DNA from: Rapana venosa
Taxonomy: Eukaryota; Mollusca; Gastropoda; Neogastropoda; Muricidae
NCBI GenBank assembly: GCA_028751875.1
Contig: CM054140.1
Location: forward strand, 8,105,847 to 8,169,846
Reading direction: 5' to 3'
DNA length: 64,000 bases
Part shown: piece by piece, positions 45,116 through 56,620 of the stretch
How the letters are laid out: the number at the start of each line of letters is the position of its first letter
Numbering within the stretch: the first letter of the stretch is position 1
Notes under the pieces: model-generated
The model's database searches: none
Told to the model about the DNA's origin: nothing
What the model saw: only the letters and a program-made list of their open reading frames with translations
Translations under genes and position numbers: made by a program

Positions 45116-47726
45116 GTTAACATAACTATAGTACAGGCATACGCCCCTACATCAGACTGCACAGATGAAGCCGTAGAAGAATTTTATGACCAGCTACAAG
45201 AGGTTCTGAATCAAACACCCAAGAAAGACATCCTCGTTGTGCAAGGCGACTGGAACGCCAAGGTAGGAGAAGATGCATGGAAAGACTGGGAGGGCGTTTG
45301 TGGGCCACATTGTAATAACCAATCAAATGAAAGAGGCTTGAGACTCCTGAGTTTGCCAGTAACAACCACCTCCAGCTAGTGAATACACTTGGCCCACACA
45401 AGAAATCCAGAAAATGGACATGGCATAGCCCAAATGGAGAACACCACAACCAAATAGATTACATCATGGTGAAAAGACGGTTTCAGTCTAGCGTTAACAT
45501 CGCACAGACACGAAGTTTTCCCAGGAGCAGACATAGGGAGTGATCATGATCTTGTGATGATGACTTTCCGACTACGTCTAAAGAAAATCCACAAGCGGAA
45601 CAACATCAGGATCAAATTTGACCTCGAGAAGCTGAAGGACCCAGAGGTATTAGAAATTTTTCAAGCAAGGATAGGTGGAAAGTTTGCAGCACTCACTGTG
45701 ATAGACTCAGACATAGATACATGGCGAATAGTTTCAATACAGCGGTGACTGAAACAGCAAACGAGCTTCTTGGCAAACGCCGACCCGTCAAAAAACCCTG
45801 GGTCACACCTAACATCCTAAACTATGCGACAAGCGTAAGAGTTGAAGAAAAAGAAAAATGAAACAAAAGAAAGAGCAGAACAATATAGGGCAGTCAACAA
45901 AAGAATCAGGAAGTCCATGACGGAGGCAAAAGGGGAAATGGATCGGTAAACAGTGCCAAGACATTGAAGAGACATCAAGAAAAACAATACAAGAAAGCAT
46001 ATCAGCTGGTGAAAGACCTGACTAGCACGAAACAGAAAAAAGGGTTTTAACAATCCAAGACAAAAATGGGAAGTGTCTCACTGACGACCAGGATATTCTG
46101 AACAGATGGACAGAATACTGCTCCGACCTGTATAACTATAGAACCGCAGGAGATCCAGAAGTCCTTAATGTACCCGAAAGCAAAGACACAACAGTCACCC
46201 TATCCTCCGAGAAGAAGTGGAAACAGCAGTCAGATCGCTGAAAAAGGGGAAGTCAGCAGGGCTGACAACATTCCAGCTGAGTTGGTCCAAGCTGGAGGGG
46301 AAGCCATGATCAGCGCCCTACTAAGAATCTGCAACAAGATCTGGCAGACAGGAAAATGGCCAACACCATGGACGCAGTCACTCATCATCACCCTCCCCAA
46401 GAAAGGAAATCTACAACATATGCCATAATTACCGCACAATCACTCCATAATGTCACCCAAGCAAGGTCATGCTGCAGATAATATTGAATAGACTGAAGCC
46501 ACAAGCAGAGACCATCATTGCTGAGGAACAAGCAGGTTTCAGAGCAGGGCGCAGCACAACAGAACAGATATGCAACCTCAGAATACTATGTGAGCGGTAC
46601 CTTCAACATCAACAAGACCTTTACCACGTATTTATCGACTTTAAGAAGGCATTTGACAGGGTGTGCATGCAGCTTTGTGGCAACCATGAATTTGTACAGC
46701 ATCAATGCAAACCTGATCAGAGTCATCAAACAGCTGTACAGCGAGGCCACCAGTGCAGTGTACTACAACAACAACATTGGAGAATGGTTTCGAACAACAG
46801 TTGGAGTAAGGCAGGCTGTCTACTCTCACCCACTCTTTTCAACATCTTCCTTGAGAGAATCATGGCTGAGCACTGGAACATCATGAAGGATCAGTCAGCA
46901 TTGGTGGCAGAACGATCACAAACCTCCGCTTCGCAGATGACATTGATGAATAGCAGGATCAGAAAAAGAGCTTGCCAGCCTAACAGAACACTTGGATAAG
47001 GCTCCAAAACATACGGCATGGAAATCAGTGCAGAGAAGACCAAACTGATGACTAATAACACACAACGGCATTAGAACTGATATCAGGGTTAATGACCAGA
47101 AGCTGAAACAGTTCAAAGCTTCAAGTACCTGGGAGCCATTGTATCCGACCAGGGATCCAAGCCAGAAGTAGTATGCAGGACTGCACAGACAATAACACTT
47201 TGTCAAAACTAAACACCATCTGGAGAGATAAGAATATCTCACTTATCTCCAAGATCAGACTAATGCGCTCCCTTGTCATATCCAAATTTCTGTATGCCTG
47301 TGAATCATGGACCCTGACTGCAGATTTGGAGAGAAGAGTACAGGCAGTGGAGATGAGATGCTTTCGGAGACTCTTGGCATCTCCTACAAAGACCACATAA
47401 GCAACGAAAGCGTGCATAACAGAATCCAGCAAACCATTGGACCCTATGAGAACCTTCTAACGATCGTGAAAAAGCGTAAACTTAAGTGGTATGGGGCATG
47501 TCACAAGATCCAAGGAATTACAAAGACAGTTTTGCAAGGCACTGTCCAAGGAGGAAGAAGAAGAGGCAGACCAAGGAAGAGCTGGGAGGATAACACCAGT
47601 GAATGGACAGGCCTAGAACTCAACAAAACCCTGAGAAAGGCAGAACAGAGAGAGGAATGGAGGGAACTGGTTGCTGAGTCTTTGAGGGTGCCCCCACGGT
47701 CGTCAGACTACGGGACAGATAGATAG
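45116..47726 (+). pseudogene. RTE-A'' endonuclease remainder, RT and C-terminus
   Basis: Plus strand: NITIVQAYAPTSDCTDEAVEE, VVQGDWNAKVGEDAW, HNQIDYIMVKRRF, GSDHDLVMMTFRL, DPEVLEIFQARIGGKFAAL, KKPWV; then RT from 46,170: AGGEAMISALLRICNKIWQ, EEQAGFRAGRSTTE, TLFNIFLERIM, FADD near 46,930 (frameshifted); and the C-terminus ACESWTLTADLERRV, LKWYG, GRRRGRPRKSWEDN, PPRSSDYGTDR stop. Many one-base losses relative to RTE-A. Confidence 0.8.
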
Positions 47727-47939
47727 ATAGATAGAGGTTTGTTTTGTTGTGTTTTTTGTTTGTTTGTTTTTTTTGGGGGGGGGGGTCTAAAATGACATAT
47801 TCAGTCATTCTTGATTGGATGTCTATGTCAGTCAGGTCTGGACCGGATTTTCCACAGGGAAATTTGCATCGGTCATGCATCGGTGCTTTCCGCTGGTTCA
47901 TAGCATTCTCTAAAAGGCCTGTACTAAAACAAAGCTGCT

Positions 47940-47981
47940 AAGCTAAACAGCACGACACGGATGCAATTCCCCCCCCCCCCC

Positions 47982-48012
<31 letters not shown>

Positions 48013-48090
48013 CCTCTGTGTACGATATCATCCGGGCATTTGTGTTTGCTTGCCCTATCGATTTTTCCTTGGAAGCGAAGGGAAGGTAAG
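47940..48090 (+). other. Possible non-coding first exon
   Basis: After poly-C (47,969-47,992) and a CT tract, a stretch ending GAAGGGAAG is followed by GTAAGA at 48,087. No ATG frame and no downstream acceptor were tied to it. Another GTAAGT lies at 48,451. Speculative. Confidence 0.2.
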
Positions 48091-48700
48091 ATGGAGGAAT
48101 ATTTTGTGATAATTTAAGACTTCTTGTTGACTTCGATGTTTTTCTGAATTATTTATCAAGCCTAACATTAGAATTAGATTCCGACACGACTCTGTTACTG
48201 AAGCCCGTGCTTTTTGTTAGAATCTGTTGTGATTATCTGAGCAGCCAATTGATGGAAGTGGCTAGTGATGTTGATCGTTTGGTAATGTTTACAACCACCC
48301 AACAGGCCTTCTGTTTGTGTAAATCTATCTAGGCTTTAGCCTATATATAGATCGACTCACGCAACACTGAAGCGGTTAGGCCCTACCAGCAAAAACGGTT
48401 GGTTAGCCTTAGAACTAGGGGATTTTCAATTGCTCATTTGACAAAGTTGGTAAGTGCAGCAGAAGTGTGCATTTTCAGTGACAGTCCTGAATATTCCTAG
48501 TCAAGACGTGTTCAGTGATGATGAAACATTCAGTGTGCTGTTGTGTGTGGCCTTGAAACTTAAAAAAAAAAAAGATTATTGTGTTGAGCTGGGCCAAAAA
48601 TATGTGCACAGCCCTTGCTTGGCCTAGCTTCTCCCGTCCTGTTCCAGACCAGACCATGCACATAGGGAACAGATGTTAAAATTTATAGAAGAATTAATGA
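48091..48700. other. No gene recognised
   Basis: Mixed-composition unique-looking sequence without a long open frame or a recognised repeat. Confidence 0.4.
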
Positions 48701-48885
48701 ACATGTTTTGAAAGAGTGGGCCATTGTGTACTGCCAGTGCTGGTGGAAATGAATTAATGACATTTACAAAATTGCTTTTTAAAAATGTTCACACACACCC
48801 ACTCTACAAAACTTTTTTAAAAATGTGCATACATACACACATGCAAACAGACTCTTACACACACAGCACACACTCACTCACACAC

Positions 48886-48932
<47 letters not shown>

Positions 48933-49150
48933 CCAGATGGGATAGTTGGCTTGGTAGAGCATTGCACTTGCAGTCTGATGGTCCAGGTTTGAGCCACCAC
49001 TGACTTGACTGAGACACCATTGTGTGTGTGTGTGTGGGGGGTGGGGGATGGGTGACAAAATTTACAAAACACATGCACAATAGGACTGGATGTTAAAAAC
49101 AACAACACCCACATGAGTGCCTATTTCATTATCCCCCAAATAAAAGAATT
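48700..49150 (+). repeat. tRNA-headed SINE-1 copy plus fragment
   Basis: A fragment (GAGTGGGCCATTGTGTACTG...ACATTTACAAAATTGC) at 48,710-48,775, then (AC)n, then a head at 48,935-48,995 (GATAGTTGGCTTGGTAGAGC, A-box; CCAGGTTTGAGCC, B-box). The SINE-1 3' half ends TTTCATTATCCCCCAAATAAA at 49,145. The middle is replaced by (TG)n. Confidence 0.7.
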
Positions 49151-49218
49151 TAGATTAAACACACTCACAGTCACACACACACACACACATATGTGCGTGC
49201 GCACACACACACACACAA

Positions 49219-49291
49219 AAATGATGAAAAAAAGCAAATGCATTGCTTATTCAATGTACCATCTGGAAATAAAATTTTGACTTGACTTGAC
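49219..49291 (+). repeat. (TTGAC)n-tailed repeat, 3' fragment
   Basis: GATGAAAAAAAGCAAATGCA to ACCATCTGGAAATAAAA and TTGAC units, embedded between (AC)n tracts. Confidence 0.8.
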
Positions 49292-49319
49292 ACACACACA
49301 CACACACACACACAATGAC

Positions 49320-49676
49320 ACATTCTTTTCTCCAGCCTTTAAAGTTTAATCTAAATGTCTCCACAATACTGCACCCTCCTACCTCTGTGAATGTCTCCAC
49401 CTGTACTCTCCATATTCCCTCCACTCTGCTGCAGATACCTTGTGCTTAGGAATACCTAGATTCAACCAATCCACCCTTGGCTGCCTTTCTTTCTCTATTT
49501 TCGGGTCCATCAACCTGGAATGAGCTCTCTCTCTTTACCAAAAGCTTACTTATGACAGTTTTAAATCCAGCCGCAAGACATTTATTTCAAACCTAAGATT
49601 TTCCCCTCCTGTTTCATATGATCAGAACTGTCCTACCTTCACTAACCTGTCCCATCACCCTGCAAAAGTATATGAC

Positions 49677-49711
<35 letters not shown>

Positions 49712-49930
49712 ATTGAAAAAACTTTTAACTATTGAAATTTTTATTTCATAGATTTGGTCAGCAGCTTACCATGTTTGTAATATCTGTTTATTTAAACTAT
49801 TGATTGTTTGTCATTGGTTGCATGACTGTGTAAGAATAGGTTGAATGCAAGCGCTTTGATTTGTCTTTGCAAGATATAGCACTATATATAAATTCCATTT
49901 ATTATTATTACTATTATTATTATTACTCTA
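49320..49930 (+). mobile_element. CR1-like LINE 3' end (RT C-terminus plus 3' UTR)
   Basis: 49,325-49,620 translates (with stops) to VNVSTCTLHIPS, YLDSTNPPLAA, SGPSTWNEL, the same C-terminus as the copy at 52.2-53.3 kb. A 3' UTR follows with (GT)n, GCAAGCGCTTTGATTTGTC, GATATAGCACTATATATAAATTCC and a (TTA)n tail. Confidence 0.72.
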
Positions 49931-50034
49931 AATAAGGCTTCCTAACAAAGTGACAGAAACTAACTGCCTATAACTTGTATTAGTCATGTGGCATGATATG
50001 CCTGTTACATTGTGTTCACTCCGATGTGAGTGTG

Positions 50035-50250
50035 TGTGTGTGTGTGTGCGCTTTGAAAAACTTTTGACTATTGTCATTTTTATTTCATAGATTGGGTCTG
50101 CAGCGTACCATGTTTATAATATCTGTTTATTTAAACTATTGATTGTTTGTCATTGGTTGTATGACTGTAAGACTAGGTTGAATGCAAGCGCTTTGATTTG
50201 TCTTTGCAAGATATAGCACTATATAAATTCCATTTATTATTATTACTCTA
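50035..50250 (+). repeat. Second CR1-like 3' UTR, tandem to the first
   Basis: Repeats the 3' UTR of the preceding copy starting at its (GT)n tract; the word TTGAATGCAAGCGC recurs about 337 bp after its first occurrence. The flank after the (ATT)n tail is also shared, so this is a tandem duplication, not a second insertion. Confidence 0.75.
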
Positions 50251-50379
50251 ATTAAGTAAGACTTGCTAACAAATTTAAAAAGTGACAGAAATTAACTGCC
50301 TATAGGTCATGTGGCATGACTTACAGGCAGTTAGTTTATGTCGCTTTGTTAGGGAGTTTTATTTAATTAATTAGAGTAG
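50244..50379. repeat. Fold-back element (imperfect palindrome)
   Basis: Arms of about 58 bp (50,244-50,304 and 50,321-50,379) with a 7-base extra TTTAAAA in the left arm and a few mismatches. The centre GTCAT-GTGGC-ATGAC is itself a short palindrome. The preceding duplicate unit (49,925-50,005) carries the left arm and centre but lacks a good right arm. Confidence 0.75.
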
Positions 50380-50399
50380 ATATATATCCAATTTGATGA

Positions 50400-51729
50400 G
50401 TTAATAGGACAGAAAATTTGTTATGAGCATCAATGAGGGGGGCTGGGACCTGTGTGTGTCTGTGTCAAGTCAAAGTCAAAGTTATGTTTTCAGATGGTAT
50501 GCTGTAGTGCAAAATTGCTTTTTTTCATCAAGCCATCTATCATCAATATCATAATAAAAAACCTCAACAATAATAAGCTGAATAGGATGGTTTTTGGTTA
50601 CATGTCTATTTTGTGTGTATGTATGTGTTTGTGTTACTGTGTGTGTGAGAGAGGGAGAGGGGGAGAGAAGAAAGAATGGCTTGGTGGGTTTAGTGTCAGT
50701 GTTTATTCAGTATTGTACTTGTAGTGTGTGTGTTTGTGTCATTGTGTGTGTTTGTGTGTGCATGCATGTGTTTGTCTGTGTGTATATCATGTATCTGGGT
50801 TACATGTGTGTGTGTGTGCATGTGTCTGTCTGTGTGTATATCGTGCATAGATCTGTGTTACATGTGTGTGTTTTCGCGTGCATGTGTGTGTATGCGCATG
50901 CATGTGTGTGTATGTGTGTCTGTTTATATTATAAATTATATATTATGTGTCTGTATTACAAGTATTTGTGTGAATGTCAACAAACATATACATGTTCATG
51001 CACATATAAATGTATGACTCACAAGCGTTAATCAAAAATATATCTAATATTAGTAATAATACTCATGTCATGAGCATGCTTACAGATTTGGGCACATGCA
51101 TATGTATGGAATATCGCATACATGTATGTTTGAGCAGCCATGAGTAAATTATGACTTTCACCTAAGAAAAGTCTAGATAAAACTAAAGGAAAAATTCAGA
51201 GAGAAACTCAGAAAGAGAGAGAATAAGAGAATAAAAGAGAGAATGAAGGATGTAATCTCAACCGCACACAACCTCCATTAAAATTTCAAGTACTTATTTC
51301 CTGGCGTGTTGAGAAGCACAGACGCAGAACGAACAGGATGGATATTGGCTACATGTCCATTGTGTTAACTCCTCTCACAACAGTATTCTTCAGTCTGTGA
51401 ATTAGTGGAAGGATAACTTGCTCAAAATTCACATGACCAGGAATCAGGAATACATAACATTCACTTTGAAAGCTGTGCTTCTGGAGTATAGCTATTTGAA
51501 AAGCTAACAGTAACACATTGTATAGCAAACTGCACCAAGTCCTGGCTAAATAATTTATTGTGTGGTGTGGTGTTCCATCAGGTTTTACCACAAACATCTC
51601 AGGTTTGATGCTTTTTGTTGAGTGTTTTTTTTTCATAGTTGTATTTACTATTTAGCGTGTGTTCAGTTCAGATTATCTGAGAGAGAGAGAGACACAGAGA
51701 GAGTTTATTTACTATGTTCATGTCTGTGA

Positions 51730-51765
<36 letters not shown>

Positions 51766-51980
51766 TACATGCAAACACTCAAACAGCATGTGTTAATATG
51801 ATATCTTGGCATACACATGATACAGATATTTGTCTGTATCCCTGTATGCTTTTGCTTCAGTTTGTGACTGAAGATCCACAAAATGGTCAAATATAATCAT
51901 TTTTGTTAGCTTGTTTACTGTCTGCTACATAATTTACTAATTTATTTTCTAGATTACTAGTGGAAGAAAATCTGATGTTG
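50400..51980. other. No gene recognised; GT-rich and AG-rich tracts
   Basis: A reversed fragment of the (TTGAC)n tail repeat lies at 50,465-50,545. 50,600-50,930 is GT-rich with GCATG words, 51,195-51,250 is AG-rich and 51,731-51,763 is (GT)n. Cys/Val-rich open frames here are products of the GT repeats. The minus-strand frame at 51,636-51,349 is open for 95 codons but not recognised. Confidence 0.45.
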
Positions 51981-51984
51981 AAAA

Positions 51985-53395
51985 ATGAGTACTTCTTCAT
52001 TGAATGCTCATTCAGCTCAGACAGCAACTATTGTCTGTCATATGAGCAAAAAATGTGTGGTGCTACTGTTAAGCACATGACAAGTCAGGCCCAGCACATT
52101 CAACTTTGGCATGGAAGAGAATGGTTATCTTATAGGTCTTTCTGGAAGAAAGGCAGGAGAATAGACCAAGAAAAAACCCAAGAAGGAGGTGGCAAGAAAA
52201 AAAAAGAAATTTATATAGCAATATATCTTGTAAAAAAAACAACAAATCAAAGCGCTTGCATCCATTCCACTCCCACACATGCAACCAACAATGATCAATA
52301 GTTTAACAAATTCAGGTTATATGCTTCAGCAGGGTGATGGGAGTTTAGGCCATTGAAGCCAAGGACAGATAATTATGAGATGAAACTGTAGGGGGAGGTC
52401 TTAGGTTTGAAATAGGTATGTCTTGAGGCTGGATTAAAAAGTGTTGTAAGTAGGCTTTTCGCGAAGGGAGAGAGGGTCATTCCAGATTGATGGACCAGAA
52501 ACAGAGAAAGAGCGATGGCCAACGGTGGACTGGTTGAATCTAGGTATTTGTAAGCACAGGGTATCTGCAGCAGAGCGGAGGGAATGAGAAGGAATGTACA
52601 GGTGAAGACATTCACAGAGGTAGGAAGGTGCTGTTTTATAGAGACATTTGTAACAGAGGGTACAGATCTTGTACTTTACTCTCTGTGGCACAGGCAACCA
52701 GTGGAGTGATCACAAGAGAGGAGTAGTATGCTCAGATTTTTTCTTTTTGAGAACAAGTCGAGCAGCAGAGTTTTGAATGCGTTGAAGGGAGTGGATAGAT
52801 GATGCTGGCAGACCAGCCAAAAGAGAAGTGCAATAGTCCAGACGTGAAAGAATGAGAGATGTGACAAGTTTGGATGTTGCATCAGTGGACAGGTACTTTC
52901 AAATTGCACTTATACACCATAATTGATAGTAGCATGACTGACAGGTCTGGATGATGAATTTTTGCATAGAAAGTGTGTTGTCGATAACAACACCAAGATA
53001 CTTGACTGTGGTGGATAGATGAACTGTTATATTGCCAAATTCTATTGAAGCTGTTGCCATGGAAGAGAGTTTGTGTTTGGTCCCTACAATCATGGCTTCT
53101 GTTTTATCTGCGTTTAGCTGTAATTTGTTTTGTATCATCCAGTTTTGAATATCTTGGAGGCAGTGTGACATATTTGTCAAGAGAGAAGGCAGATTTTCAG
53201 GAGTATCACTGCTTTGAATCTGAGAGTCATCAGTGTAGAAATGATGGTTGATCTGGTGACGGTTTATTATATGTGACAGTGGAGCAGCGTAAAGAGTGAA
53301 AAGAACACAGGAAGAAAAAAGGAAGAAGGCAGAAAAAAAAGAGAGGGAATTCCTAGCACAGAATTTCCAGAAGGTTGGGATCCTAATTTTATACT
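51985..53395 (+). repeat. Interspersed repeat R3 split by a CR1-like element
   Basis: Left part 51,985-52,200 and right part about 53,305-53,395 match 33,430-33,745 in order (GACAAGTCAGGCCCAGCAC; GAGAGGGAATTCCTAGCACAG). The middle is the CR1-like copy. Confidence 0.7.
52203..53308 (-). mobile_element. CR1/L2-like LINE, 5'-truncated, nested in R3
   Basis: Minus strand. From 53,300: LFTLYAAP...HHFYTDDSQ (the Y-x-D-D catalytic motif as YTDD), [93 protein letters not shown], then a 3' UTR ending GCAAGCGCTTTGATTTG and TTGCTATATAAATTTC. These are CR1/L2-group RT blocks 5-9 plus C-terminus. Only a few frame breaks, so comparatively young. Confidence 0.8.
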
Positions 53396-54088
53396 GATAC
53401 TTTTATGTCTCTATGTCTCTCCCTGGGGTGGGTGTGGGGGTGTGGGAAGGGATATGAGTACCAAATGTGATGAATTCATTTTCTCTCTCCCCCCCCCCCC
53501 CCCCCCATCCCTCCCCTTTTCTTTCTCTTGCTGTCTCTCTCTCTAGTCTCTCTCTGTCTCAGTCTCTGTCTCTGTGTGTCTCTCTGTCTCTGTCACTGTC
53601 TGCCTGTCTGTCTGTCTGACTGTCTGAGTGATGTGATTACTTCCTCCTTGGTTCTCGCCTCGTCAGACACCTCCTTTTAACATTCTTTTCACCTGAGCGG
53701 TCCATGTCTGCAAGCAGCTTAAAGTCATTTCCTCCCCGTCAGAAAGCTTAGTACTATAGTAGTAGCAAGTCTGTCTGTCTGTCTGTCTGTCTGTCCCCTC
53801 TGAAGCAGAAAATGCTTCCGATGGCAGTGAGGTTGTTGCCTACCTACCTACCATGCACGCCTGAGCACTAGTGAAAACATCATATTGATGGTTACTTTTT
53901 TCCTTTTTTTGGTTCTCGTTGTTGTTGTATTAGCATAATGGTTGATGTCCTTGGCTGTGTGTGTGTGTGTGTGCAGAAAGACTGCCTGCTTGGCCAGTAC
54001 TAGCTAGGGAGGTGAATGGAATCCAGCAACAGAGTGGGCGGTAGATAGCAGGGACCAAGCCCAACATTACCTCCTGACGTTCCATCCA

Positions 54089-54120
<32 letters not shown>

Positions 54121-55700
54121 TTCTCTCTCTCTTCCCTGAGGTGGGGGGGAAAAAAGTCCAGCAAACTAGACGGGGATTCATCTCCTAGCCGAGTCGCCTC
54201 CCTTCCTCCAGGGACCGTTGTGAAGGTAAGTGTCAGCGCGAAGCTTTTTGCTGTGAGAGGGGTGTTGAGTGGTGCGATGCAGTGGCGGTGGGTGTGGTGG
54301 TGGTGATGAAAGTGGTGGCTGCACTTGTTCTGTGTGTGTGTGTTATGTGGTGTTTCACTGGTGGTTTGGTGCTGTGCGGTGGGTGATCACTTTGTTTTGT
54401 AGCGGGTGGTGGTTAACTCCTTGTCTTCGTCCACAGCGTTTCACGGTCTGCTTGCTTGTCAGCACTACTGCGTTTGCTGCCCTCCTCATCCTCCTCATCC
54501 TCCTCCTCCTCCTCTTTTCTCCGCTCTCTTCTGGGTCACCTGGCTGAAAGAAAGAATGAGGCAGGACGGATTAGTGCAGGTATTCTCCATGGTTCCAGTT
54601 CTGCTCTTGTTTCCTGCACAGTTGTTTTATTATACATGTGGTTTTTACCCCTTTTTCAGTGTGTATTTTTTACCCATTTCAGTGTGTGTGCTTGGTTGTT
54701 TTTTTGAAATTGTCGTTTTTTGGAAAAGTTTCATCTCTTTATTCATTTATTTGTTGATTTGTTCATATATTTGTTTGTTTGATTATTTATGGGATTTGTT
54801 TTCCTCGTGGTTCCCAGTTTCGCTGATTTTGGTGTACTTGTGGAAGTATTGTTCCTGAGAAAAAAGAAAAATTCTACCCTGATCTTCCCTCTCGTTCTGG
54901 TCTCTCTGAATGGTTGTTGTAATTTTTATGTTGATTTGGCATGAACAGATTTTTAATACGTTTGGATTTGTCATTTTAATTGTTTGCTCAATGTATTTTC
55001 ATGCATATTTCATTATTTGTACCTTTCTCTTTTTTTTTTCAATTAAAAAAAAAAAAGTTCATGTTTACTGCTGTAAAAAAAGAAAGTGATTTCTACATAG
55101 GTGTGTGTGTGTGTGTGTGAGCGCGCATGTGTACATGTTTGTGTGTGTGCGCGCGCGCGTGCTTGCATGGGTATTTATTTTTCCAGGGAAATCTCAAATT
55201 AGCATGTTTGAGATCAGTATTTTTACCCTAAAAACATTTAGTGAAAAAGAAGTACATTTTATTCATAGGTTTGTGTATCAACAACAACAACAAAGAATAA
55301 AAGATTCAAACAAAACATAATCAAATAATGTATATATATATAATATAATTTTGGGTAAACTCAAGCCTGGATTGTTGAAACATGTAAATTGAGGAATTCA
55401 TATCAGCGTGAAATAGGCTGCTTCTTCATCTCGCACTTTCCATTTTAGCAGGTATTTGCCATGATGGCTGGCAGCTGTTGCCTGCAGTTTGTTATTAAAG
55501 CTTGCCTTACATAATGGTTCATGTTGCTTTGTGCTGTGTGGCTGCTGATACGTTTTTATTAAAATGGGTAAAAGGAACCGGAGGGGTGGGGTGGGGTGGG
55601 GGGGCGAGGGTGGGGGTGGTTGTTTGTGACATTCAGCCTCTACACTTTTAGTGTGTGTGTGTGACTGTGTGCGCATGTATATACAATGACACATACATTT
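53396..55700. other. Mostly unannotated; simple repeats
   Basis: CT/GTCT-rich stretches at 53,480-53,620 and 53,768-53,796, CT at 54,090-54,130, (CCT)n near 54,485-54,520, (GT)n near 55,101-55,160 and G-rich 55,580-55,620. The candidate exon at 54,140-54,222 is listed separately. Otherwise no gene seen. Confidence 0.45.
54140..54222 (+). other. Possible non-coding first exon
   Basis: GC-richer sequence (GCCGAGTCGCCTCCC) ending GTTGTGAAG, then a consensus donor GTAAGTGT at 54,223. No frame or acceptor could be attached. It would fit a 5' UTR exon of a plus-strand gene to the right. Confidence 0.28.
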
Positions 55701-55707
55701 GTTATTC

Positions 55708-55930
55708 TTTTATTTTGAGGATAATGGAATAAGCACTCGTGTGCTCTTCCACATCATCATGTACATCCAGTCCCCATGTACATAGTAGGCTTTTTGCAGT
55801 TTTGTAAATGTTGTCATCCGTTCCCGTAGGCAAACAATGGCCTACTCTTCTGAAAAGGGGAACAGATTTTAGTGTAAATGCAGGATGGTCTGAGTGCATT
55901 CACACACGAGACCTTGGGTTATGGTCTCAC
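55708..55930 (-). repeat. SINE-1, head missing
   Basis: Minus strand copy: AATGGAATAAGCACTCGTG, GTTTTGTAAATGTTGTCATC, AATGGCCTACTCTTCTGAAA, CACACGAGACCTTGGGTTATG. Cut off where a C run and (AC)n begin. Confidence 0.75.
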
Positions 55931-56199
55931 CCCCCCCTCCTCCCCACACACACCAGGGTATGTGTGTGTATACATGTATGCATACATGCCTCTTGTGTGT
56001 GTGCATGTGTATGTGAGTGAGTGTGTGTGTGTGTGTGCATGCATACATGCCTGCCTGTGTGTCTAAAGCTGTGAGAAGTAAATAGGTTGGGGGAGAAAAA
56101 GAAAAGGGAAGGGGGTGAGGGGATGTTATTGCTTGCATTACATAATTTAGTTCCTTTTTTTAAAAAAAATTAGTGGTTTGACTGTTGAATTTAAGGAAG

Positions 56200-56322
<123 letters not shown>

Positions 56323-56521
56323 GATGAGACTGTTGCTCTTCTTGCAGTCATTTCTGCTTTGATGTGTTGATAGCCATTGTTGTTGTTGTTATAGTTCTTT
56401 GTAATATCTTATTATGTGGCCACACTCATTTTTGTGATCCAGTGTGCTCTCCATGAAAGCAAAATTATTTTAGTATATAGAAGAAGGGTACAATATAATA
56501 AAATATGTATGCACCTGTGTT

Positions 56522-56581
56522 CACCCTCACACGCACACACTCACACTCACACACACGCACGCACGCATGCACGCACGCATG

Positions 56582-56620
<39 letters not shown>
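56522..56620. repeat. (AC)n/(ACGC)n microsatellite
   Basis: AC and GCACGCAC/ATGC units immediately 5' of the RNase H LINE fragment. Confidence 0.9.

Larger units (their letters stand above)
44874..47735 (+). mobile_element. RTE-A'' LINE with 5' inversion, 13-bp TSD
   Basis: Plus-strand RTE of the same family as RTE-A, flanked by GGTTTGTTTTGTT at 44,861-44,873 and 47,736-47,748. 44,874-45,115 is the 5' endonuclease segment on the minus strand; 45,116-47,735 is the rest on plus. It ends with (AGAT)n. The two pieces rejoin almost exactly (RATPFN then NITIVQAYAPTS). Confidence 0.85.

Noticed and set aside
50452..51031. Cys/Val-rich frames of 90-145 codons
   Set aside because: Translation of GT-rich DNA; no domain, no splice context.
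54269..54858. Gly/Cys-rich and Phe-rich frames after the 54.22-kb donor
   Set aside because: Composition driven by GGT and CCT repeats; they lie in what would be intron and show no domain.
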